A stretch of 64,000 nt of DNA from Planctomycetaceae bacterium (GCA_021372005.1 JAJFVC010000060.1:1-64000), one strand, 5' to 3'. Counted from the stretch's first letter, positions 18,384 through 26,474 are shown. The notes: a model not told the origin generated them from the letters alone. Program-made: numbers and translations.

Positions 18384-20264
18384 CTATTTCGTCGGCTCGG
18401 CCCGCCGCCACGCGATCGTCAGCCACCCGTCCTTGATGTCCACCTGAATCGGCGTCATCTTGCCGGCCGCCTTCCATTTGCCGGGCAACTCGAAACCGTT
18501 CCCCACAATTTCCGGCTCGAAAACCTTGGCGAACCGTTTTTGCAGCAGCTTGCGGATCACCTGGCGTCGGGCGTCGATCTGCTTGCCGGGCTTGAAGTCC
18601 GGCGGCAGCACTTCGATGTCGCCTTGTCGAACCGCTTTGAAACGAACGCCGGCCCCCTCGCCCGATCGCACGATCTTGTAGGTGGCCGAAATGTTCATGC
18701 CCGGATGCGCGTCGCCGCCCTTGTAAAACTTCACGCCGCGAATGGTGATCTTGAATCCGTTGTCGGCCAACGTCAGTGAAATCGGCTGACGCGGGGCCAA
18801 CGTGATCGCCCAAGGCTTGCCGTCGTCGTCGCCCTTCATCTTGTCGGGCAGTTTTCCGAGCGCGTCGACGACGGCCGCCTGCACTTTCTCTTCGTAGACC
18901 GTCCGGCCGGCCAGCGCGTCGAATGCCAGATTGTTGATCATCGACTCATGGATGCGCAACGACAACTCGGCCCCTTCGACCACCGCCGGCGCGTCGCCCA
19001 CCGCGGCCAGCTTGCCGTCGCCGGCCTGCAGCGCCGTCAGCGAAATCGCCCGCTGCGTGGTGTCGAACCGGACCATCTGCGGAAACAACTTGCGCTCGGT
19101 GAACGGCCGCTGAAACTTTTCGACGTACGCCCGATTGGCCCGCTCGATCGTCTCGTCGGCCTGTTGGTCGATCCGTTCGTTCAGCCGCGCTTCGGCGTGG
19201 TTCGACGCGATCGACTCGGCCTCGCAGTGCTGTTTTTCCGCCTTTTTCCAGGCCAATCGCTCGATCATCGCGCTGCCGTTCTTCGATTGGATGTCTTCGA
19301 GGTTCACATCCGTGACCGCCTGCGACTCGGCCGGATAGGACGACAACCCGTCGACATCGATCCAAAGCCGCTTGCGCGCCGTCATCTGCGTGGTCGACGT
19401 GCTGTAGATCGTCACCGGCCCGTTGTAGCCGACGTTTTCGCTGGTGGTCACGCCCGCAAACAACAAGTCAAAAACGCCGAACCCGCAGCTCGGTGACAAC
19501 TCGACGCTCGTCTTTCCGACGGTCCGCGCCGTGCCGTGGATGTCGGTCTTCAAAATGCAGTCGCGCACGTCCGACGCGTCGTCGACCGGACCGGCCAAGC
19601 CGCTGCCGAACACCGTCGCCGAAATCTCGCCGATCAGATTCGGCCGAACGTAATCATGCAGAATCGCCCGGACCAGCTCCGGCGCCTGATGGGCGCTTTC
19701 CAACCACCGCACCGTCTCCGTGATTTCCAACGCGTCCTCAGTCGTCGGCCGCGCGGCATACGAAGCCAACCGCTTGGACAGCGCATCGAGTTTTCGCTCG
19801 AACGCCGCCCGAATCGCCGGATTGTTGTCGGCCGCGCCGCGCGTGGCCAGATAGTTGTGCAACGCCCGCTGAAAATCCAAAAACCAAACCAACTCCAACC
19901 CATCGTGACCGCTGTTGCACCGAACCAGCGCCCGGCCCAACACCGCCCGGTCCGGGTCGACCGTTTGCAGTTGGGCCGCCACCGCGTCCAACTCCAAAAA
20001 CTTCCGCCACGCCAACCCGTTGGCCCCGTCGGCCGCCAGCCGCGTGGTTAGCCGCTCCATGGCCTCGGCCAGCGCGGTTTTCGCCCGCTCCACGTCCGAC
20101 TGCGTCAACTCGCGATATTCGGACTTCGCCTTCTCGCACAACGCCGGCAAATTCCCGACCGGACGCACTGTCGCCGCCGGTCCGCCGACAACATAACTTG
20201 TTGCCAAAACAAGAGTTGCTACGCCGACCATCACCAAAACTCGATGGGCCATCCTGAAAGCCAT
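18384..20264 (-). CDS. Large secreted protein of unknown function
   Basis: I do not recognise the family. The protein has about 626 residues and begins with a signal peptide of about 25-30 residues (HRVLVMVGVATLVLATS). The N-terminal third is helical and charged; residues about 225-330 contain a beta-rich segment (GKTSVELSPSCGFGVFDLLF); a helical stretch follows with ERIDQQADETIERANRAY; the C-terminus is again beta-rich (KPWAITLAPRQPISLTLADN). No catalytic motif is evident. The ATG at 20264 is preferred because AAGGA lies about 9 nt upstream; 20273 and 20252 are alternatives. A -10-like TATACT lies at 20366-20371 without a good -35. Its location would be periplasmic or cell surface. Confidence 0.6.
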   Translation of the reverse strand: MAFRMAHRVLVMVGVATLVLATSYVVGGPAATVRPVGNLPALCEKAKSEYRELTQSDVERAKTALAEAMERLTTRLAADGANGLAWRKFLELDAVAAQLQTVDPDRAVLGRALVRCNSGHDGLELVWFLDFQRALHNYLATRGAADNNPAIRAAFERKLDALSKRLASYAARPTTEDALEITETVRWLESAHQAPELVRAILHDYVRPNLIGEISATVFGSGLAGPVDDASDVRDCILKTDIHGTARTVGKTSVELSPSCGFGVFDLLFAGVTTSENVGYNGPVTIYSTSTTQMTARKRLWIDVDGLSSYPAESQAVTDVNLEDIQSKNGSAMIERLAWKKAEKQHCEAESIASNHAEARLNERIDQQADETIERANRAYVEKFQRPFTERKLFPQMVRFDTTQRAISLTALQAGDGKLAAVGDAPAVVEGAELSLRIHESMINNLAFDALAGRTVYEEKVQAAVVDALGKLPDKMKGDDDGKPWAITLAPRQPISLTLADNGFKITIRGVKFYKGGDAHPGMNISATYKIVRSGEGAGVRFKAVRQGDIEVLPPDFKPGKQIDARRQVIRKLLQKRFAKVFEPEIVGNGFELPGKWKAAGKMTPIQVDIKDGWLTIAWRRAEPTK

Positions 20265-20421
20265 TTCCGTCATCCTTTATGTTGTCGCGTATCGGCGCGA
20301 GCCAGTCCCTAAAAAAGTTTGCCGTTGGCGGCCCCTACAGCCGCTTGAGTTTGCGTAGCTTACCAAGTATAACGTTCGCTAACAATCGCGGTTTCGGCAA
20401 ATTAACGAAACCTAACCATTT

Positions 20422-20509
20422 CGGATGGATCCGATATCCCTCTTTTGGTTTTTCCGAAAAATCGGTCCATCCGCAACAAAAAACCCGCCCAAACTCAAAG
20501 ATGTTTGAG
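20422..20509 (+). promoter_or_regulatory. Structured 5' leader before the thioredoxin-like gene
   Basis: Two nested signals. CGGATGGA-T-CCGAT (20422-20435) pairs with ATCGG-TCCATCCG (20461-20473), giving a 13-bp stem with one bulged base. A perfect CTCAAA/TTTGAG hairpin with a GATG loop (20494-20509) overlaps the GAGGGA ribosome site at 20507-20512. This could limit translation of the gene starting at 20521. No known riboswitch class was recognised. Confidence 0.4.
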
Positions 20510-20520
20510 GGAACACCATC

Positions 20521-21405
20521 ATGGCCAGACCTTTCCGTTGGATACTATCGCTCTGTCTTGCGGCCCTACTCCTCGGCGTCTCGACGTCGGAGGCCGCCGC
20601 GCCGCGATTGCGCGAGCCGGTCTGGCGCAACGATTACGCCAAAGCCACCGCCGAGGCCGAGCGCCGCGGTCGGATGCTTTTGATCTACTTTTGCGACGAC
20701 TGCGGCCAGCAAGCGTGCAGCCGGTTCAAAGCCGACGTGCTCGACGACGCCCAAGTCCGACGCAAGCTGAAAGATTATGTGTGCGTACAGTTGCCCGTCG
20801 ACGCCAAGATTCGCGTGGACGGCAAACCGGTGACGCTTTTGGAACACCCGGCATTCCAAGAAATGCTCGGACAGCCCGGCATCGCCATCGTCGATTTCCG
20901 TCACGACGACCCGAAACTGCGCGGCGCCGTGGTCAGCATGTTCCCGATCACCGATCGGCTTCAATACACGCCGGAGCAAATGGCGATCATCCTGGACCTG
21001 CCGCCCGGCACACTCACCCAACGGACCCTGATCTACGCCGTCCGCATCCATCCGGACCATCCGGCCAGCGTCACCACCGGGCTGTTGAACTCCGATCTGT
21101 TGGAAGAGGCCAGTGAGCACGCCCAGTATCAAGCCGACCTCGGCGTCCAAGGCCACCAGTATTGGGAGTCGCGTTTTCAACGAATCATCAGCCGGCTGCC
21201 CGGCGGCGGCACGGCCCGCGAGGTCTGCGCCGAAAGCTGGCCGGGCGAAAATCTCGTCGAGGCGGCGATCGAGTGCGTTCGCTGCTGGCGGCTTTCCGAC
21301 GGCCACTGGAGCGCGGTCAGCGCGCCGAACCGGTTTTTCGGCTACGACATGAAACGCGGCCGCAACGGCGTCTGGTACGCCACCGGCATTTTTGGACTCC
21401 GCTGA
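20521..21405 (+). CDS. Secreted thioredoxin-like protein
   Basis: A 294-residue exported protein. Residues 1-26 are a signal peptide (SLCLAALLLGVSTSEAAA). The next 110 residues look like a thioredoxin-fold module of the thioredoxin_7 kind: KATAEAERRGRMLLIYFCDD with Cys residues in CDDCGQQAC, followed by YVCVQLPVDAK and PGIAIVDFRHDD. The C-terminal third ends with SDGHWSAVSAPNRFFGYDM and NGVWYATGIFG, a pattern reminiscent of the end of CAP/SCP domains. Redox activity is plausible but unproven since CxxC is modified by surrounding residues. A structured leader precedes it. It converges with the PEP-CTERM operon across a hairpin at 21443-21478. Confidence 0.6.
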   Translation: MARPFRWILSLCLAALLLGVSTSEAAAPRLREPVWRNDYAKATAEAERRGRMLLIYFCDDCGQQACSRFKADVLDDAQVRRKLKDYVCVQLPVDAKIRVDGKPVTLLEHPAFQEMLGQPGIAIVDFRHDDPKLRGAVVSMFPITDRLQYTPEQMAIILDLPPGTLTQRTLIYAVRIHPDHPASVTTGLLNSDLLEEASEHAQYQADLGVQGHQYWESRFQRIISRLPGGGTAREVCAESWPGENLVEAAIECVRCWRLSDGHWSAVSAPNRFFGYDMKRGRNGVWYATGIFGLR

Positions 21406-21442
21406 AGTCCACGGCGCGTCCCCTAAAGAAGAATGTCGGTTG

Positions 21443-21478
21443 GCCAACCTGTCCCGGCTCTGTCCGGAGCAGGTTGGC
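21443..21478. terminator. Bidirectional terminator-like hairpin
   Basis: GCCAACCTG (21443-21451) pairs with CAGGTTGGC (21470-21478), and inside it CCGG pairs with CCGG around a short loop, giving 13 base pairs with a small internal loop. It sits between the convergent thioredoxin-like and DUF4465 genes. There is no T-run on either side, so function as an intrinsic terminator is only likely. Confidence 0.5.
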
Positions 21479-21499
21479 GCAACCTTCAGCGATCCATCG

Positions 21500-22315
21500 C
21501 TACGCACGGCGTCGTCGCAGCAGCCACACCGCACCGAACGACGCCGTCGTCAACAACGCCAACGTGGATGGTTCCGGAACGGACGCCAAGACCAGGTTGT
21601 CCATGGCGAAATAGGCCGGCGTATTCATGCCCCAAGCCCCCGTGTCCGACGACGTCAAATCGAACACCAGCGTGGCGGCATCGCCCAGCGACGTCAGGTC
21701 CACCGTTTCCCACGCGGTCAGCACCGAACCGTTTTGGGCCAAATAAAAGTCCACCGTTCCGGTCACGCCGCCCAACGCGTCTTGGCCCGTGACGGTCAAC
21801 AAAAACCAATCGTCACTGGTGAACGCCTCGGTGAATCCGTCGCCGTGGAGCATTGAGGCCGCAGCGTAGGTTGTGTTGGTGAACATGGCCGAAACGACTT
21901 CCATGCCATCGGGAATCGTCACCGTGGCCAGCACCCCGCCGAACAGATCCACGCAACTCGAACATCCGTAGCCGATGGCGTAGTTGCCGTGGCCCTGGTC
22001 GCCGGCCGCCGCCGCAAACTGACACGTGGGATCGGACTTCGAGCTGTCCGTATAATTGGCGTTCGAGTAGGCGAACCCGCTCCACCCGCTACCGCTGTTG
22101 AGATTATTGAACTCGGCGCCGCCGCTGGTGAATCCGCTGCTGCCGTCGTCGCCGTTCCAATAATAGCCGCACGACGAACCGTCGATCGTATATGCCGTCG
22201 GCGGCTGACCCAAGTCCTCAAAATCGATCACCGTCGCCGGGCAGGTTTTTGCCGCCGCTATCAGGACAAACCATGCAAGGATCGCCGTTCCGCTTTGAGT
22301 TTTTTTCCACCACAT
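21500..22315 (-). CDS. DUF4465 domain PEP-CTERM surface protein (BtuH-like candidate)
   Basis: A 271-residue secreted protein. Residues 1-24 are a signal peptide (SGTAILAWFVLIAAAKTCPA). The body matches DUF4465: VIDFEDLG, GYYWNGDDGSSGFTSGGAEF, GWSGFAYSNANYTD, DDWFLLTVTGQD, VDFYLAQNG, WETVDLTSLGDA and DTGAWGMNTPAYFAMDNL. DUF4465 is the domain I associate with BtuH, the cobalamin-binding surface lipoproteins of Bacteroidetes; that link comes from memory, not from this sequence. The C-terminus is a PEP-CTERM anchor (VPEPSTLALL, hydrophobic helix, LLRRRRA). The ATG at 22315 has AAGGAGAG about 7 nt upstream. The upstream frame runs into it with no stop. It is the last gene of the cobalamin-riboswitch operon. 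Confidence 0.85.
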   Translation of the reverse strand: MWWKKTQSGTAILAWFVLIAAAKTCPATVIDFEDLGQPPTAYTIDGSSCGYYWNGDDGSSGFTSGGAEFNNLNSGSGWSGFAYSNANYTDSSKSDPTCQFAAAAGDQGHGNYAIGYGCSSCVDLFGGVLATVTIPDGMEVVSAMFTNTTYAAASMLHGDGFTEAFTSDDWFLLTVTGQDALGGVTGTVDFYLAQNGSVLTAWETVDLTSLGDAATLVFDLTSSDTGAWGMNTPAYFAMDNLVLASVPEPSTLALLTTASFGAVWLLRRRRA

Positions 22316-23185
22316 AAAATTCTCTCCTTTCTTCCAAAAACCTCGGGCAAAGAAAAGCGACCGACGACGCCGATAGAACCAAAACCCAACGCCGGCCAAC
22401 AGCAGCGCCAGCGCGCCCGGCTCGGGCACTTGGTAAATCACCCCCACGGCGTCCAAATCGAATCCGCTCGAAGCGAATCCGGTCGGCCACGGATCGTTGA
22501 CTTTGTTGCCCAGCGAGTCGTACGCGGCGCACTCGTCCGCGATCGAGCCGACCACGTCGACCACTTTGACGTACCGCACGTTGTCGACGTCCAACAGATC
22601 CGAAACGCCGACCAGCTCGTCCAGATCGAACGGCGTGCCGTAATAAACGCGGTATTTACCCGCCAGGTCGTACAGATTCGTGGCGTCGACCGATCCAAAA
22701 CTTCCAACCTGCGAGTCGGTCGACGTTTGCGAAACCGACGGAAACCGGAAATAATTGGCCCCGTCCGTGCTGACCTCGACGAAGGCCAGTTCCAAAAAAG
22801 TGTCGTTGAACGCGTTCTCGAACACGGCGAAGTCGTAGCCGTCGCCGTTGGTGATCGCCCGGTCAAACGTCAGGACTGCGTAGCCGCCGTCGCCGAGACT
22901 GACGACTCCGTTGTCGGCCTTGCCCGTCCCAGCCGAAGCGACGCCGTACGAGGCGTAGCCCAAACCAGGATTGCTGATATTCTGCAAACCACGGGTCACC
23001 GTGCATTCGCTGGCCCATTCGACAAACTGATCGCTGTCTTTCGAGATGGCGGTCGAACCGGACACTCCGGCGGCCGGGGCGTAAACGCCAGCCCTCGCCG
23101 CGCCCGGCGCGATCGCCGCGACGGCCAAAAAACACAACACCCAGCGGCCGATCGCCGCCACGAACGTCTTAAAATCTCTTTGCAT
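22316..23185 (-). CDS. PEP-CTERM surface protein lacking its own stop codon, B12-operon
   Basis: Secreted protein of about 290 codons up to the next start. Signal peptide residues 1-32 end in AARA. The body has GYDFAVFENAF, LELAFVEVSTDG, LAGKYRVYYGTPFDLDELVG, VRYVKVVDVVGSI and DPWPTGFASSGFDLDAVGVI, a pattern I recall from Bacteroidetes cell-surface proteins encoded in cobalamin-uptake loci. It ends with a PEP-CTERM motif (VPEPGALALLLAG, helix, RRRR). After the arginines the frame stays open through FARGFWKKGENF straight into the DUF4465 protein. The stop codon has apparently been lost, or a long fusion is made. ATG 23185 has AGAAGG about 9 nt upstream. It follows the DUF1559 gene by 42 nt. 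Confidence 0.75.
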
Positions 23186-23227
23186 GTCTCGCTGCCTTCT
23201 AAAAAAGTGAAAAAACACGGTAAAACA

Positions 23228-24196
23228 TCAAAATTTGCCGCCGTCGATGATTTCGCCTCCTTTCCGGGACAGCAGCGCGGCCAAGGTGGCGACGTCCAAT
23301 GTCTCGCTCAGAAAATGGACGGATCCGTCCGCCATCAACACGTTCGCCCCGCCCGGATGATCGCTGTGATACTCCTGTCCGAAATCGCAGGCGTCGCCGT
23401 AGGGTGACTCGTTGCCCGGATTGCAAGAGCTCCAGGCGGATTGTTTTGAAATTTGGGCGTTGATCGGGGCGCTCTGGTCCCAGGCGTCTTTCTGGCCCAT
23501 CCAGACGCCGAACTGCGCACCGGGGCCTTCGCCGATCGTGATCGTGTAGGACGTTCCATCGGTGATCGATCGCAGGGTGACCAGCGGCTCGGTCGGAAAC
23601 AACATGACCCCGCGACCGAACGCGTCGCCGCCTTCACTCTTATAACTGTTCGCGCAGCTCTGTCCCGCGGCGCAACGCAGATTGCGTTCGCCCCAGTTGC
23701 CGCCGTAGTCGCATCGAGCCGCCTTGATGTCGGAGGCCAACGTGTTCCCGTCCGGCCGCAACAATTCCTCGCAGACGGACGAGGGGCAAAGAAACGTCGA
23801 CACGACGGTCTGCGCCACTTGCCAATTGGCCCCGTCCAAGTACACAACCTTCTGATCGATTCGGTCAAAAAGCGTCTGCTGACCAAGCCCAGGCAGAATC
23901 GCCGCCCCCCAGCTCAACACACGGCATTTCGCATAGGCGTCTTTTCGGAGCGTAGGCAACGGATACGCCGCGCCGGCCCGGGGCAGGCACTCGTGTTCGC
24001 TGTGGTAGTAGTGCAGCGCGATGCCGATCTGCTTTAAGTTATTGAGGCATTGCGCGCGTCGCGCAGCCTCCCGGGCGGCCTGAATCGCCGGCAGCAACAG
24101 CGCGACCAATACGCTGACGATCGCCGTCACGACCAACAACTCGATCAGCGTGAATCCGCGACGGCGCACTCCAACGTGGCAAGAACACATGACCAT
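23228..24196 (-). CDS. DUF1559 pseudopilin-like protein, first gene of the cobalamin-riboswitch operon
   Basis: A 322-residue protein with an N-terminal type IV pilin/pseudopilin signal (RRRGFTLIELLVVTAIVSVL) that would be cleaved after the Gly. The DUF1559 pattern follows: LPAIQAAREAARRAQCLNNL, and near the C-terminus the planctomycete hallmark H-X9-DG (HPGGANVLMADGSVHFLSE). Such proteins are abundant and specific to this phylum; their role is unknown, but surface display or assembly is assumed. ATG codons at 24196 and 24190 are both possible and neither has a good ribosome site, which fits control by the leader. It lies about 160 nt downstream of the cobalamin aptamer. Confidence 0.9.
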   Translation of the reverse strand: MVMCSCHVGVRRRGFTLIELLVVTAIVSVLVALLLPAIQAAREAARRAQCLNNLKQIGIALHYYHSEHECLPRAGAAYPLPTLRKDAYAKCRVLSWGAAILPGLGQQTLFDRIDQKVVYLDGANWQVAQTVVSTFLCPSSVCEELLRPDGNTLASDIKAARCDYGGNWGERNLRCAAGQSCANSYKSEGGDAFGRGVMLFPTEPLVTLRSITDGTSYTITIGEGPGAQFGVWMGQKDAWDQSAPINAQISKQSAWSSCNPGNESPYGDACDFGQEYHSDHPGGANVLMADGSVHFLSETLDVATLAALLSRKGGEIIDGGKF

Positions 24197-24357
24197 CCGT
24201 GCGGCGCGCAGCCCGAGCCCGCGCCTCGCCGCGTGCCGATCGAAAAACGTTCAGCGCACGCAAGAAAGGCGATCAAGCCACGGACAACGACAGCGCAACG
24301 ACTCCAACCCGAAGGACCTCACGGCATCCGTCCCGCGCGGACAACCGCAATTTCGCG

Positions 24358-24561
24358 TTGGTAGGTCTTCTGACTTCCGAGCTAAGGCATGCCCGGCCTT
24401 CTCGCCACGGCCCCCAAAAGGAACGCGGCAATGGCCAATAGATATGGGCTCCCTCAAACAAAACACTCGGTTACAGCGGCGGGGACCGTCCCGGACTTGC
24501 ACCGGGTTCCCTGTACGTCGGCCTTTTCGATAAAAAAGACCGACCACCAACACCACAACAG
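24358..24561 (-). ncRNA. Cobalamin (adenosylcobalamin-type) riboswitch
   Basis: Read on the minus strand, the leader contains the cobalamin aptamer landmarks: the core GGTGCAAGTCCGGGACGG flanked by GGGAACCC, then CCCCGCCGCTGTAACCGAGTG, a GCCA...GGC peripheral part, and the closing box AGTCAGAAGACCTACC at 24360-24375. Length and order fit the class. The strong promoter at 24568-24595 would start the RNA at about 24561. About 160 nt separate the aptamer from the DUF1559 start codon, and the last 40 nt of this spacer are very GC-rich around the start, so translation control is plausible. Confidence 0.93.
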
Positions 24562-24567
24562 GTTTCG

Positions 24568-24595
24568 ATTCTAGCGGCGACGCCGCTTTTGTCAA
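24568..24595 (-). promoter_or_regulatory. Strong promoter of the cobalamin-riboswitch operon with palindromic spacer
   Basis: On the minus strand, consensus TTGACA (24590-24595) and TAGAAT (24568-24573) are 16 nt apart. The spacer holds a perfect palindrome (AGCGGCG-n-CGCCGCT, 24573-24587), which could be an operator or, on the plus strand with the following TTTT, a small hairpin. Confidence 0.65.
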
Positions 24596-24629
24596 GCGCC
24601 GTAAAGACGACGTCGCCGATTTTTCCGCA

Positions 24630-25406
24630 CTACCACGGCGGCAGACAAAGCGTTCCGCCTTCCAGATTCACGATGCTGCCGTTGATAAATCCGGCCTCGT
24701 CGCTCATCAGGAATCGAACCGCGTGGGCGATGTCCGCCGGCTTGCCGAGTCGTTGAACCGGAATGCGTCGAGCCACGTCGGCGTAAATCTCTTCTTTCGG
24801 CTTCGACCAGCCGGCGCACGAGGCCGCCAACATCGGCGTGTCGATCGTGCCCGGGCTGACGCCGACAAACCGGACGCCCTTGGGGCTGTGATCGGTCGTC
24901 AACGAGCGAATCAGCGCGACCAGCCCGGCTTTCGTGGCGCAATAGATCCCGTGGCACGGGAATCCGATGTCCGCGGCCACCGACGTCGTCATCACGAGGA
25001 CGCCCTTGCCCTGCCGCTCCATAACCGGAATGGCGTACTTGGCCACCAACACCGGCCCGAGCAGATTCACGTTGACCATCGCATAAAAATCTTCGAGCGT
25101 CAGGTCCGTGATTTTCTGATTCCGCATCAGCCCGGCGTTCGCATGGACGCCGTCCAACCGGCCGAACCGCGACACGGCCAGATCGACCGCCGCCTTGACG
25201 TCCGCCTCTTTTGACACGTCGCCGTAATGGAACAGACAGGTGTGGCCCTCGGTGGTCAGCCGTTTGGCCAACGCCTCGCCCTCCTTGGCCTGGATCGACA
25301 TCGTAACCACTTTCGCACCGTCCCGAGCGAACAATTCCGTGCAACCTTCGCCGATGCCCGAAGTGCCGCCGGTCACCAACACAACCTTTTCTTGCAAACT
25401 GCTCAT
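24630..25406 (-). CDS. Short-chain dehydrogenase/reductase (SDR)
   Basis: Classical SDR of 258 aa, an NAD(P)-dependent oxidoreductase. The cofactor motif is VTGGTSGIGEG; NAG is in HANAGLM; the catalytic Ser is in MTTSVAADIG, and Tyr and Lys are in YCATKAG. The sequence PGTIDTPM is typical. The end reads INGSIVNLEGGTLCL, the common SDR C-terminal pattern. ATG 25406 is chosen because GAAGGA lies about 11 nt upstream; the TTG at 25424 is inside that site. It is the last gene of the five-gene minus-strand operon downstream of the XylR-type regulator, so it probably oxidises or reduces a sugar or polyol derivative. Confidence 0.88.
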   Translation of the reverse strand: MSSLQEKVVLVTGGTSGIGEGCTELFARDGAKVVTMSIQAKEGEALAKRLTTEGHTCLFHYGDVSKEADVKAAVDLAVSRFGRLDGVHANAGLMRNQKITDLTLEDFYAMVNVNLLGPVLVAKYAIPVMERQGKGVLVMTTSVAADIGFPCHGIYCATKAGLVALIRSLTTDHSPKGVRFVGVSPGTIDTPMLAASCAGWSKPKEEIYADVARRIPVQRLGKPADIAHAVRFLMSDEAGFINGSIVNLEGGTLCLPPW

Positions 25407-25484
25407 GGAAAATTTTTCCTTCAACTACGGTTGTAAACACCTAAGAATTTTGCCGACCCATTCCGCGAAGTCTTAAAAAAAACG

Positions 25485-26474
25485 CTAGCCCTTAAAGCCG
25501 GAACGTTCGCGGCGCGCGTGGCCGCTTCGACGGAATTCGACCGCCTTGTCGATCAAGCTGAAAATGTCGTACTTTGGCTTGAAGCCGAGCCGGTAGCGCG
25601 CCTTGGCGTTGTCGATGAAGAAATCCTGACCCACCGGATCGACGAGGTCGATCGTTTCGATGTTCATCTGTTTCGCCAAATGCTCGGCGGCCTCGACATA
25701 ATTGAACGGCGAGTCCATCGCGGCCATGAACGTCTCACCCTCGATGCCCTCGGTCCGCAGCGCCAGCAAATAGGCCTGAATGCAATCCTCGACGGCCACC
25801 ACATGCCGTAGCATCGGCTTGCCGTTCGGATGCCGCAACGCCACCGCGGCGTCTCGACCGTCGGCGAACCGAGCCCGCTGCCGGCTGTCCATCAACTCCG
25901 CCCAAACCGGCACGCCGAACTGTGGATCGGCCACCGTCAGATGCGAGAGAATATCGTCCTCGGCCTGAATCCACGACATGCGCACGACGACCGTCGGCAC
26001 GCCCGCCTGACAGAAATACTGCCGGAACATCGTCTCCTCGACCACCTTCGACAACGCGTAGTAGCCGGGATACGCGACCATCGGCATGTCTTCGCGGATC
26101 GGCACGGGCTGCGGATTGAAGTAGATGCCGTTGACCGCGTCGCCGCTGGCCAACACCATGCGCTTCGGCCGGCGCGTCCGCATGGCGGCGTCCAGCAAAT
26201 TGAACGTCCCCTGCGCGCTGACGTGGATCACCGCGTCCCGATCCTCCTTGCACGAAGCCAGATGGATCACCGCGTCGCTGCGGGCTACCTGGGCCTCGAC
26301 GGCCGCCCCGTCAGCGATGTCCAGTTGCACTTCCTCAACGCCGGCCACGCCCACCGGAAGTCGCCGATCCGCGGCGATCACATGATATCCTTCCGCGACC
26401 AACGCCTCGCAAAGCGGCCCGCCCAACTTGCCGCTGGCACCGGTCACCATCACGGACTGAATCTTCTGCGTCAT
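25485..26474 (-). CDS. NAD-dependent epimerase/dehydratase
   Basis: Extended SDR of 329 aa. Rossmann motif TGASGKLGGPL; Asp in LDIADGAAV; VIHLASCKEDRD; catalytic Tyr-Lys in YYALSKVVEE. The general pattern is that of sugar-nucleotide or uronate-type epimerases/dehydrogenases, and the closest functional class cannot be decided by eye. Its ATG overlaps the stop of the VOC-type gene (ATGA at 26471-26474), so translation of the two is coupled. It belongs to the XylR-linked operon with two Gfo/Idh/MocA proteins and an SDR, consistent with stepwise oxidation of a sugar. Confidence 0.85.
   Translation of the reverse strand: MTQKIQSVMVTGASGKLGGPLCEALVAEGYHVIAADRRLPVGVAGVEEVQLDIADGAAVEAQVARSDAVIHLASCKEDRDAVIHVSAQGTFNLLDAAMRTRRPKRMVLASGDAVNGIYFNPQPVPIREDMPMVAYPGYYALSKVVEETMFRQYFCQAGVPTVVVRMSWIQAEDDILSHLTVADPQFGVPVWAELMDSRQRARFADGRDAAVALRHPNGKPMLRHVVAVEDCIQAYLLALRTEGIEGETFMAAMDSPFNYVEAAEHLAKQMNIETIDLVDPVGQDFFIDNAKARYRLGFKPKYDIFSLIDKAVEFRRSGHARRERSGFKG

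Noticed and set aside
21989-23407. 472-codon open frame on the plus strand opposite the PEP-CTERM genes
   Set aside because: Arg/Val-rich shadow of well-supported genes with signal peptides and sorting tails; no motif of its own.
24150-24533. Plus-strand open frame across the riboswitch
   Set aside because: Covers the cobalamin aptamer on the opposite strand; the conserved RNA motifs explain the sequence better.
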